NCBI GenBank assembly: GCA_033220425.1
Contig: CM065648.1
Coordinates: 682,001 to 746,000, forward strand
Direction of reading: 5' to 3'
Origin: Lepraria neglecta
Lineage: Eukaryota; Ascomycota; Lecanoromycetes; Lecanorales; Stereocaulaceae
DNA length: 64,000 bases
Shown: positions 45,025 to 54,699 of the stretch, piece by piece
Numbering within the stretch: position 1 is the stretch's first letter
Layout of the letters: every line of letters begins with the position of its first letter
Program-made: the position numbers and the translations under genes
Notes under the pieces: model-generated
Told to the model about the DNA's origin: nothing
Seen by the model: only the letters and a program-made list of their open reading frames with translations
Database searches by the model: none

Positions 45025-45978
45025 CACGAAGGGTTGTTCTGGTCTCGGGCTTCTGTACGATGGACTGTACATTTATTACTTCGCCTGTACAATATTGGTA
45101 GGCTCACAGCATTGGCGGGCTGGGCCCTGCACTTTAAAAAAGGTGATACCCTTGAGCACGCTCATCGTGCTCGTCGATAGCATAGCAAATGTACGAAAAA
45201 GTGTCTCTAGTTGGTTCTAATCGGTTATTTTTACTTCGGGTTTGGATTTGGGGTCCGTCACGGTGGAGTAGATCAGACGATAGCGACCAGAGGAAATTGA
45301 TGTTGCCATCGGGACCTTCGAACTGAAAAACCATAAGCGTGTACGTAGTCTTGTAATTGACAGTTCTATTTTCAGCGACTTTGGTGACCGAGTTCGCCGC
45401 TGCAGATCATTCCCTCGGCCGCCAAGTCCCAAGCCAAGCCCCTGACAACAGACGGAGACGAATCAATCCCCATCAACTTCACGGCCACAACCAAATACTC
45501 TCCTAGTCATCTCATAGACTGTCGTTACGGCATTTCCTTTCACGGCTTCCACGACTCACCAAGATTCCTCTGCTTTTCTTCAACATCCCGCGCTTTAGAA
45601 GGACCTGTATGAAATTTTGAGTCGACGGTTGCTTGGGACGACCGCGAGATCCTTCACCATCGATTTGTGTTTTCTGGCATCAAAGGATATATCAGCATTG
45701 AAGGACTCGAGCGTTCACCGGTCTCGAGTCTAGGTTTGGCATTGGACGCGTTGGAAAGCCTTGGTTGCTAGGGATAGGGATTGTTGGGACCTCCGCTTTC
45801 GAACATCCCCCCAGAATAAGGACACGAAATATCGATCAAGCCGTTTGTCAATGCTCCGGGGCGACTCTTCGCATTGAATTCTTACGGATCGCTAGCCCGA
45901 AAGAGGCGATAGGCGTCCAGGGGCGTGTACAATACTTTGGAGGACCAAGACACAGGACCTCCGCCTCACATACTCAAA
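45025..45978. other. Intergenic region
   Basis: Between the GH16 tail frame and the next gene. Long frames overlapping 45765-46676 are out-of-frame shadows of the Ala-rich gene. Nothing else is supported. Confidence 0.4.
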
Positions 45979-46671
45979 ATGCGTATCACCAACATACCAA
46001 TTTTCCTCCTCCCCTTCCTCGCCATCACCCAAGTCCTCGCACAGACTCCCTTCGCAAAACCAAGACCTATACCTCGTGCCATAGATGCCGTCCTAATCGA
46101 ACCCGGCCCATCATTAGACTCGCCATCTCCTACACCCACTCCTTTCCTTCAACACCTCGACCTCCGCCAAGTGGCCGCCCCCGCCGCAGCACCAGCCAAT
46201 GCCCAAGCCAACCCAGCAGCAAACCCACAACCCGCCCCCGCTGCCAAAGGCCCCGCTGCTCCAGCCGTTGCTCCAGCTGCAGCACCAGCCGCGGCGGCAC
46301 CGGCCCCAGCTGCCCCAGCTGCTGGCGTAGGAGGAGCGGGTGCCGCTCCTGCAGCAGCACAACCTCCTGCCGGAGCAGGCGCGAACCCAGTTACGACGAT
46401 ACAAGTGGCGACGGTGGTTGGAGGAGTGACGAAGACGGTGGCGAGTGTCCTTACGCAGACGTTTGGGCCTGCGGGGAGCGCGCCGGCGGTGCAGAGTGGG
46501 TCTATTGGGCTTGGGACATTAACGGGGCAGGTGGGGGTGGTGAAGACGAAGGATGCGAAGAGCGATGCCGTGATAAGTGGGAAGACGTGGGGTGGAATGG
46601 AGATGTGTGTGGTGGTGATAAGTGGGTTGGCTGCGCTGGGGGGAGGGGTGCTGGGGATTGCTATATTATAA
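45979..46671 (+). CDS. Ala/Pro-rich cell-surface protein, probable GPI anchor
   Basis: 230 residues from the ATG at 45979. A signal peptide (MRITNIPIFLLPFLAITQVLA) is followed by a short polar region, then an extreme Ala/Pro low-complexity tract (about residues 65-135). A Val/Thr-rich segment follows (TTIQVATVVGGVTKTVASVL), and then a G-S-I-G-L-G-T-L motif. The last 20 residues are hydrophobic (VVVISGLAALGGGVLGIAIL), as expected for a GPI signal or a tail anchor. This build is typical of small fungal cell-wall proteins. No catalytic domain is present. The function is unknown; a structural surface role is inferred from composition. Confidence 0.7.
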   Translation: MRITNIPIFLLPFLAITQVLAQTPFAKPRPIPRAIDAVLIEPGPSLDSPSPTPTPFLQHLDLRQVAAPAAAPANAQANPAANPQPAPAAKGPAAPAVAPAAAPAAAAPAPAAPAAGVGGAGAAPAAAQPPAGAGANPVTTIQVATVVGGVTKTVASVLTQTFGPAGSAPAVQSGSIGLGTLTGQVGVVKTKDAKSDAVISGKTWGGMEMCVVVISGLAALGGGVLGIAIL

Positions 46672-47456
46672 GATGAAGAGTATGTCAAGGTACATACATG
46701 GCATTGCATTGCTTGGTGTTGGACCTCGATTGGAGTTTGGGAGGGTACATAATAATTAGATAATGCCCATGCCTCGACGGTTGTGTGGACGCATTCACGG
46801 TAATATAGACCAATTACATCGATAACGCTTCAGAATGTATAGTGCAACAGTCTTACTACCCATGAAAGCTATATGATAATGGGCTCTTGGCCAATTCGAT
46901 GTCAAACTTCGCAGCATCCCGCGCCCGCCAAAGCTTCAAATCTAGGCACTCGCCGCATAATTATTGTCCTCTGCGCACCACTTTCCCTTTCGTCTTCATC
47001 TTCCAAAATTCTTGTTTGCTTCGAACGCCTTGTCCACATGACATATAGCCCATTACTGATCAACTGTGTGTGCAATTGTTCCCAATCTTGCTTACAGTGT
47101 CGAGCAGCTTCTTCAAACCGCAGCGTCACCTTTATTGATAGCCTATCTCTAACATCTAACGAAATAGGCAAAGCCTGCCCTTCACACCCACTTGCCTCCC
47201 TTGTAACTCCTCCTGTCTGCTTGCCGTTATCACTGTCCTTACATGATGAATTTGAAAGAAGACTATCGAATTGGGGGCAGCAGGATAGTCTCGATGACGA
47301 TCCTTCTGGACGCCACATGCAGCCTCACCAGGCATTGTCCAGTCAGCGTGCGGCTGATTACTTTCAGCATCATGTATCCACTGTTCTATTTCTGAGGGAC
47401 GGGAACAACTTATGCCCAGGGCATCATGGTAAAGCTCTCCTCTGGACGCCTGCCTC
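46672..47456. other. Intergenic region before the broken NLR gene
   Basis: Possible lost 5' exon: GTAAAG at about 47430, a TTACTAAC branch-like site and CAG near 47474 would form a short intron just before the readable part of the NLR. No certain gene. Confidence 0.3.
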
Positions 47457-50400
47457 GTGCTGTTACTAACCTGCAGACAGCCCCTCCGACTGCTCTACAC
47501 CCCAGAACCATCCACAGGCGCGGAGCAGCCTCGAGTCGATATTGTTGTTGTACATGGGCTCAATCCCCCCAGCGTGTCGGTTGAGCAGCACGCTTGGGAT
47601 ACCTGGAGCAAGCTTGCTGGCAAAGACGGGAGACTATGGCTTCGAGACGACCTCCCCCAAAATCATACACGAGAAGCCCGCATATTCCTCTATGAATAGA
47701 ACTCAACCTTGGTATATGGAGGCGATAAGGGCCAACTCATCGACAAGGCGAACGATCTGCTTGAGGTTCTGCGTATAGAACGTCGCTAGGACAAAACTCG
47801 ACCCTAGATCTTCCTAGCCCATAGCCTTGGCGAGATACTGGTATAGTAGGCGCTTGTGAATGCACACAACAATGCAAATACACAGCAATTCGCACCTCGA
47901 CATGCGGCCTTGTCTTTTTCGAGACACCACATGACGGCGAACATAAGACACTTGTGGCACTCGGATCAGCTGCTGCTCGAGTTGCTACGGCTCTAAATAT
48001 GCAGCCTAACAGCGATAATATCGAGGTTCTCAAGAGTGGCTCTAGGTTTGCAGACCTGCTTGCAGAACAATGGAGACATCAGCTTGAATCATATCAGATT
48101 GTCTCCTTCCGGGAAGGCGTTGGTGATATTGTACCCAAGAAAAGCGCCACATTCGGACTCTCCGGTGAAAGAGAAAATATCATGAAATTGGATGCACAGC
48201 ACAGCGACCAGTGTCGCTTTGATGAGATTCAACACGATCGGGACAATTTCAGGCTTGTTTCAAGTAATAGAAGATTTGTACGGAGATACTCTCAAGAGGT
48301 GTGAGTCCATAATGTCCCACTACTCTCAGCAAAACCTTGACCTGGTTAGCCAAAATTCCGGGCTACATCTTGCCTCGTTAGCTAGTACAGCAAAGTAATG
48401 ACTAGCCAATCAATTCAACATCTTAGGCCAACACGATATTGGTCCAAAGTCCAGTATCCTAAGCTGGACGATAATCTACATGGCACAGGCAATACAAGGG
48501 ATTATATCCAAAAAGTGCTTCACTGGCTGTCTCCTGTACCTTACGAGGAGCATCATCAGAACAGCCGATCTGATGTGCTTCAAGGAACAGGGTTGTGGCT
48601 TTTCCGGGAAGGAGCTATGGTTCAATGGTTGGAATCTCTGGAATCATCTTTTCTTTGGCTACATGGGCTACGTAAGTTTCCTCAGATCCACATTCAAATC
48701 TTGTCTAGCTAAGCAGTGTACAGCTTTCTCTAGGAAAACCAAGCAGGTGTAAGCGCTATTCTCCTTGGATTACAAGTCTAGTGGGTGTCAAGAAAAATCG
48801 GATGTGCCCCTATTCGAAGCTCAGAATGACTGGCAAGGAGCACTGAATGGTCAATGTTTCGGGGTACAAACCCAAAAATTTGACTCAGCGGCCCACCATT
48901 TGTGCAGTCAATGTCCGACACTAGAGCTGCCAAAGACGTTTTTGCGGGACGCTCGTCCGGCCTTTCGGGCTACCCGCGCGCAAATGTATTGATCGTATAA
49001 TTCTAGATCACTTGTCATAGACCGTCTTTTGACTTCCGACCGACCATGCTGCTTAGCATATTTCTACTGTTCCCGCAGTTCTACCGAATTGGAACGGTCT
49101 GGTCCCGAAGCAATACTATGAGACAGATCTTGACATACAACCTCGACCGGAAGGGAGCCTTTGATTCTACCGCAGCCATATATCGAAAAAGAGAAAAGGC
49201 TTTCCTCGCTAAGGGTCCGTTGCATCTAGAAGAGAGTATCGACTTCATTCTAGGACAGACATACCAACCATCAAGCACAACTATTGTAATCGACGCCCTG
49301 GACGAATGCGGCATAAAAAAACGCCACAACATGTTATCTGCTTTAAGCAGTATCACTCAAAAAGCTTCGGGCCTGGTCAAAGTCTTCATATCCAGTCGAG
49401 AAAGACATCACACCACGCTTGAAACATTTGCCAAATCACTGCATCAAGGCGAGTAACAATGCGGAGGACACTCATCATTTTGTGAAACATGAAATGGAGC
49501 AAGCAATTGCCCAGAAGAGGCTATTGGCTGGGTATGTCTCCCGAGAATTGGCTCGAGAGATCGTGGATTCTCTCACAAGAGGCGCCCAGGGAACGTGAGG
49601 CGCCCAGGGAACGTGGGTCACCACATCAAGCCATCATTGTGAAAACAGAGGCTAACATAACTCATCTAGGTTCCTTTGGGTCAGTCTTTAATTACAGAGT
49701 CTTTGTCGCGGCCGAATGAGTGTTGAAAAAGACGTGCGGGAAGAGCTCGGCAAGCTTCCACAAAGCCTGACTCTGGTATACACGAAAATATACGAGCAAA
49801 TGTCTGACGTTAGCCGGGCAAGTCGGGTCATCTTAGAGAGGTCGTTAAAGTGGCTGTTGTGCATGCAGAAAAGGCTATCGACTGCGGAATTCGTGCGGCT
49901 GTGTCCATCAATCTTGATGGGACGGTTGGCAAAGTAAGCAAAGAACTCATCCTACACATCTGCAGCAATTTTGTGGTACTGGACACAGAGCTCGACACCT
50001 TCCGATTTGCACATCTCTCGGTCGTCGAATTCCTTGGAGGTCAAACGCTACCGCCGCAGAAACATGCCTGGTCATCTGTCTCGGAAGTTGCATAGGACCT
50101 GTTATCGTTGCGAACAATTGTTACAGTATCATGCAGTAATTTCCTGGGCCTATCGCTGTCAGCAAGCAGAATGTCTCAGGTCTAAGGGGGACCTGAGAAG
50201 CTTAGTGAGTGACTTTACATAGCCTCGAGATATTCTTAATTCGCCTTTCGTCAAATGGAATCGGATGGCAGACTCGATTACTGCGTCTTACGGGAATGAG
50301 AAGATATGATCCACCATTCGTCGTCAGAGTGATTTACCGGATCCTATATTTGCAGCTTGCGTCTGGGGGTTCTCCGAGATTGTGCAAAAACGTCTCGGGC

Positions 50401-51966
50401 TAGCATCGGAGCCCGACATTAAAAGCTGTGGTAATCGCCCGACTTCCTTGCTAGACCTATCAGTCTTGGAACAAATAAGTGCGGAGGGGACCACATGCCT
50501 GCTTGTCTCAAGTACTTACGGTCATTGCAACATTGTACAGGTTCTACTAGAGACTGGTGCCAACATTGATGCCAAGCATAATCTGGGACGTTCGGCCTTC
50601 CACCTTGCAGTCGGAGTTGGACACCACAGTATTGTTGAGCTGCTCCTCGACAATGGTATGGACATCATCAGTAGAGATCTGTGTGGGAATACAGCTCTGC
50701 ATCTAGCGATAGAAAGAGGGCACAGGTCTATTATTAGACTGCTCTTGGACCGAAGCTTTGACGTGGATAGTAGAGACGGCCTGGGGCATCCGGCTTTGTT
50801 TTCTGCGGTGAAACAGGAGGAAGAAGTCATTGTTCAACTCCTCCTGGTGCATAAGGCCAATGTCAATGAAACATGTCAGGTGAGATTCGGCTCTGAACGC
50901 AGTTCCAACCCGCCACTTCATGAGGCGGCAAAAGCTGGATGCAATGGAATCGCTCAGCTTCTGCTAGACTACGCCGCAGAGGTCAATAGAAAAGGTTGGG
51001 AAGGTCAAACATCCCTGCATTATGCTCTTAAAATGGGCAACGAGGAGTTAGTGATGCTGTTACTAAGTAAGGGATCTGACATCGGGGCTCTTGGTGACAA
51101 TAGCCAAACCCCATTGCATTATGCTACTTTCAGAGGGAATTGTCAAGCTGTTACTAAGCAAAGGAGCGGATCTTGGAGCTATTGATGATAATGGCCAAAC
51201 CTTGTTACATTTCGCATCTACCCGTGTCATTGCTGAGCTGCTCCTGAACAAAGGTGCTGATTTTAAGGCAACTCATGTGAATGGTCAAACACCACTGCAT
51301 CATGCAGCTCATAACAAGCGCCGAACGGTCGTTCAGCTGCTACTAAGCCAAGGCGCCGACGTCGCAGTGGTTGACGCAGAAGGTTCGAGGCCAATCCACT
51401 TGGCTGTTCTTGCGGAACAGAGAAGAAAGTCAGTATGGGCACCGGACCTAGAAGATAGACAGGCCTTCAGAGTCATTCTATCGTCAATACATAAATGTTC
51501 CTGATCAGGATGCCAAAGCAACCGTCTCTCTGCTACTGGAAAGAGGAGCCGGTATCGAGGCCGCCGATAGAAATGGGCTTAGACCGTTACACCTGGCGGC
51601 GCGCTGGGGTGATGCATCTATTATACAGCTACTACTAGATAGTGAGGCTGACATCGACGCCACAGACCTGACTCAGTGGACAGCGCTGCGTTATGCCGTG
51701 TGGCATAGGAACATGGCTGCCATCAGGTTGATACTTGAACAGGGGGTTTTGACCTTGACGCACATAATCCTCAGGAGTACACTGCATTCAGCTTAGCAGT
51801 GTCTCTTGGGTATGAAGATGTTGTTGACTTGCTCATGGAGGCAGGATTTGAGAGTGAGACGGAAGACGGCTCAGAGAATGAAGAGGACGTCACTGAGAGC
51901 GAGGTGAAAGAAAGCCCAGAGAGTGAGATGGATCAGAGCTCCGAGAATAAGACAGACGCTGTGTAG
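47457..51966 (+). pseudogene. Broken NLR: alpha/beta-hydrolase, NACHT and ankyrin repeats
   Basis: Fungal NLRs of this build sense non-self or stress and can trigger regulated cell death. Readable pieces appear in order but in changing frames. At 47470-47700, RVDIVVVHGLNP and LRDDLP belong to an N-terminal hydrolase. Near 47810 is IFLAHSLGE, the nucleophile elbow, with stop codons around it. At 47954-48300 the frame holds LESYQIVSFREGVGDIVPKK. At 48400-48712 it holds NSRSDVLQGTGLWLF and SSFLWLHGL. The Walker A site is not intact. Walker B is TTIVIDALDECG at about 49280. The helical region after NACHT is at 49716-50095 (VSKELILHICSNFVVLDTEL). Ankyrin repeats run from 50382 to 51840 in at least four frames, with an acidic tail ending at 51966. 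At least eight frame changes or stops exist, so no full protein can be made. Confidence 0.85.
49579..49616 (+). repeat. 18-bp tandem duplication in the NLR pseudogene
   Basis: Two adjacent copies of GGCGCCCAGGGAACGTGA-like sequence occur in the decayed linker after NACHT. It is probably replication slippage after loss of selection. Ends are approximate. Confidence 0.7.
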
Positions 51967-52593
51967 GACGAGAATCAATATCTATATAAGTTGAGTTTTT
52001 AGCTGGATGAAAGGGGTTCACCTCTAGCCGAATGGACGGCAGAGCCACTGGAAGGGATTTGCCCAGTTAGACACCATTCGGTTTTGTCCCTGATCTGGTT
52101 CAATTTTCAGCTATTAGTCATTGCAAGTTATACATCTTGTTCTTTGCGTATGTCCGATCCTTGTAAGCTCTTGCAAAATACGCCAATAGAGACGGTGGAA
52201 GGTTTTCTATGTTGTATTTCAAATTTCAAGTCATTGTGTATTGTGCCAGGGATCCCTGATCATCTAATTAAGGCATTCGCTGAGAGGGATGTGGGATGTC
52301 TCATGTTACGCTTGTTGTTTGTGCTACTCTGTTGCCACACTTTCTTCGCGGTTTTAAACTAGCATTGTGTCGCCCCTTTCAAAAAACAATGGGCCACTTT
52401 GTTCTGTTCACCTTTATTCCTTCAACATCCAAAGTCGATTGTTTGTGTTAGAGAGTTATTGTTGGTGATAAAAGAAGGAACTCATTACTTATTCTGAACC
52501 AACCAACCCAGAAACATTCCTACAGACAACAGCGCATCGATCCCCGCGGAACGGTACAAAAACCAGGACTCTACTGCCATCCCTCCAGTCGCC
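51967..52593. other. Intergenic region between the NLR relic and the first Cys/His gene
   Basis: AT-richer DNA. A 92-codon frame at 52084-52362 has no motif and is not called. Confidence 0.4.
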
Positions 52594-53073
52594 ATGTGCA
52601 AGGTCGCCTACCTTCCTTATGCATCGTGTGGCTGCAAAGTAATCGAACTCCCGCCCATTTGCTGCTCTGACATCATCAATGCCCATCCTAGGCAGGGACT
52701 CTGGACCCGCACCATAGTCGTCGAACGATACGAAGAGAAATCAAAACAGCGAATAGAAGAACTCTGTGGCAGAGACATTTTACTTAGCGACGAGCTACAC
52801 CGAATCATCACTCGATCTAGTCATCATATCCTCCCTTGGCATGACTGCAAGGAGGTTGATTTGAGGGAGGTTGAGGGTACTTGGAGGAACCCGAGGAGAA
52901 CATGCCCGTTGCATATCTGGTTGGATACGGTGACGGCGAAGCAGGCGGGAAGTGTGGAGAGGAGAGACTTTGCTGGTGGGGTGAAGCGAAAAAGGAGCAG
53001 CGGGGAGGAGAACAGGAAGGAGGGGACTGATCGGTTTGATGAGTACGAGATGAGTGGTGGCTTGGGTGATTGA
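52594..53073 (+). CDS. Small Cys/His protein, copy 1 of a tandem pair
   Basis: A 159-residue protein with no signal peptide or membrane helix. It starts MCKVAYLPYASCGCK, so Cys follows Met directly and a CGC triplet comes at 12-14. A conserved block in the second half reads HRIITRSSHHILPWHDC and then TCPLHIWLD. The spacing of Cys and His residues suggests metal binding, which is inference. The tail is basic and Lys/Arg-rich. The gene 586 bp downstream encodes a diverged paralogue sharing the start and the block. I recognise no named family. The coding strand is C-rich at the start and G-rich at the end, as in other genes here, which supports a true gene. Confidence 0.65.
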   Translation: MCKVAYLPYASCGCKVIELPPICCSDIINAHPRQGLWTRTIVVERYEEKSKQRIEELCGRDILLSDELHRIITRSSHHILPWHDCKEVDLREVEGTWRNPRRTCPLHIWLDTVTAKQAGSVERRDFAGGVKRKRSSGEENRKEGTDRFDEYEMSGGLGD

Positions 53074-53659
53074 GATTTGGCGATGGCTGCTCGATGTTTG
53101 TCGGTGATCATGCTGGTTGCTGTGTCTTTCTTTAGTAGACTTGCCTGTCAACTGTAGTAGCGAAAGAAGAGGTGCTGAGTTTCATCGAGCATCGAGATTG
53201 TTAACGATATACGGAGTCCTTACTGGAATGTCCTTTTGGCGCAGGGTTTGGCATGCAAGATAGACAGCTTGTTCTCTGGTCATTCGCTAGATCTTGATAT
53301 CTTCGTGCTTAGTATAGCTTGAAACAAATGTTGTTTCCTGAAGCCGATCTCGGATGCCTGGAATCTGTGTTACCATGTCGCCACCACCACCTGTTAAGTT
53401 TTAGAATAGTAGTGTTTTACCTACTTCAAAGGGCAATGAACGCCTTGCTTTGTCTGGCTTTAGTACTTTAAGTAAAAGCCCTTCTTTGTCTGAAAGCCAT
53501 TGTTCGCACTAGAAAATTCAGTGAGATTTTGAAAATTATAAAGTCGCTCAGCTGGCCTGAGCCAAGTCACCATAGACAGACCATTCCTTCAGACATCATC
53601 ACTATCATCCCCTAGAGCAACCGAAGGTTTAGAATCCTTTCTCAACAAAGTTAGCCACC
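53074..53659. other. Spacer between the tandem paralogues
   Basis: Promoter-like DNA for the second copy. The CDS starts in a CCACCATGTGC context, close to the first copy's CGCCATGTGC. No gene. Confidence 0.4.
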
Positions 53660-54151
53660 ATGTGCCGCATCAAACCATGCATCGAGTACAAGCCATGCGG
53701 CTGTACATTCTTCAACTCTACACCCGATTACTGCGAGGACTTCAAGAAAAATCACAAATGGAGAGACGGTTCACTCCCCACCATAGCCGCTGAGGGGTAC
53801 CAACCGCGACTCGAGAAATGTTATGACCCAGGCAACCCCTCAATACAACTTAGGATGGAATACGAAGACGAAGGGAGAGTCTATGAGCAATGGACTTTCC
53901 ACCGCATCATTTACGAACGAAGCGCGCATAACTATCCCTGGTGGACGTGTCAGGAGAGATTATGTGAGGTGGTGGATGTGAAGGAGGAGGACTGCCCTTT
54001 CCATAAGTGGCTGCGAGCGGATGAATCGTGGGAGATAGAGCAGATGAAGCGAGACGAGGAGCAGAAGAAAAAAGAGAAGTGGGAGAAGAGCCTGTTGGGG
54101 AAGGGCGAGAAATTGTGGAAGTTGAGGTATGAGTTCGAGTGGGGGATTTAG
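53660..54151 (+). CDS. Small Cys/His protein, copy 2 of a tandem pair
   Basis: A 163-residue paralogue of the gene at 52594. It starts MCRIKPCIEYKPCGCTF, with Cys at 2, 7, 13 and 15. The shared second-half block reads HRIIYERSAHNYPWWTC and DCPFHKWLR, so HRII-x2-RS-x-H-x2-PW-x2-C ... CP-x-H-x-WL is common to both (one-residue spacing differences). The C-terminus is a charged Lys/Glu helix. There is no secretion signal. A zinc-stabilised cytosolic or nuclear protein is plausible; the role is unknown. Two copies in the same direction indicate local duplication with strong divergence, which suggests either relaxed or diversifying selection. Confidence 0.65.
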   Translation: MCRIKPCIEYKPCGCTFFNSTPDYCEDFKKNHKWRDGSLPTIAAEGYQPRLEKCYDPGNPSIQLRMEYEDEGRVYEQWTFHRIIYERSAHNYPWWTCQERLCEVVDVKEEDCPFHKWLRADESWEIEQMKRDEEQKKKEKWEKSLLGKGEKLWKLRYEFEWGI

Positions 54152-54699
54152 TAGGCTGATGTGTTGTATGGCCTGATGAAAAAGATACCAAATATTTGCA
54201 TTTTTGCTGCATACGCACAACCATTGCTTTGAGTGCGACTGAGATCTAATCATTTCTTCTATCGTACACATTGCTCATCACCGACTAAGTCTTTCCCTTC
54301 CATTTTCCTCCTTGGACAACTCTTTACAAGCGGTCTTTTTGGCTTTGTATGCAAAACATGATCGCTCGCTAGCACAATAACCGCCGAATACAAGAGGCCG
54401 TCCGTAAAATATCAAGGAAATGTAAAATTGGCATCTCTAGATTAGGCACAGTAATAAGTATGGAAGTAGAGTTGCAGGACCTGCCGGCAGGATTTCGTTG
54501 CGAGTGTATATATGCGAATGTGACGTAGTTAAATCACATCCAACGTAATGCAGCGGGGCTGAAGGCCTGCGGGAGTGTTGGTGGCATCGAGAGGGAGGAC
54601 CATAGATATAATTGGTATGAAGTCTCTCGAAGGCCTGTTGCTTTGTATAAGGGTCGGTTGAGAGAGGGGTGGCAATAAATGATCTACGTTCGACCGTGA
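54152..54699. other. Convergent intergenic region
   Basis: 3' ends of the second paralogue and the C2H2 factor face each other. No gene seen. Confidence 0.4.

Noticed and set aside
45765-46676. 303-codon plus-strand frame rich in Arg, Ser and Pro
   Set aside because: It is an out-of-frame shadow of the Ala/Pro-rich gene at 45979, whose frame has a signal peptide and hydrophobic end.
46873-47469. 198-codon plus-strand frame before the NLR relic
   Set aside because: No domain or signal; possible splice sites at its 3' side suggest only a lost 5' exon of the NLR.
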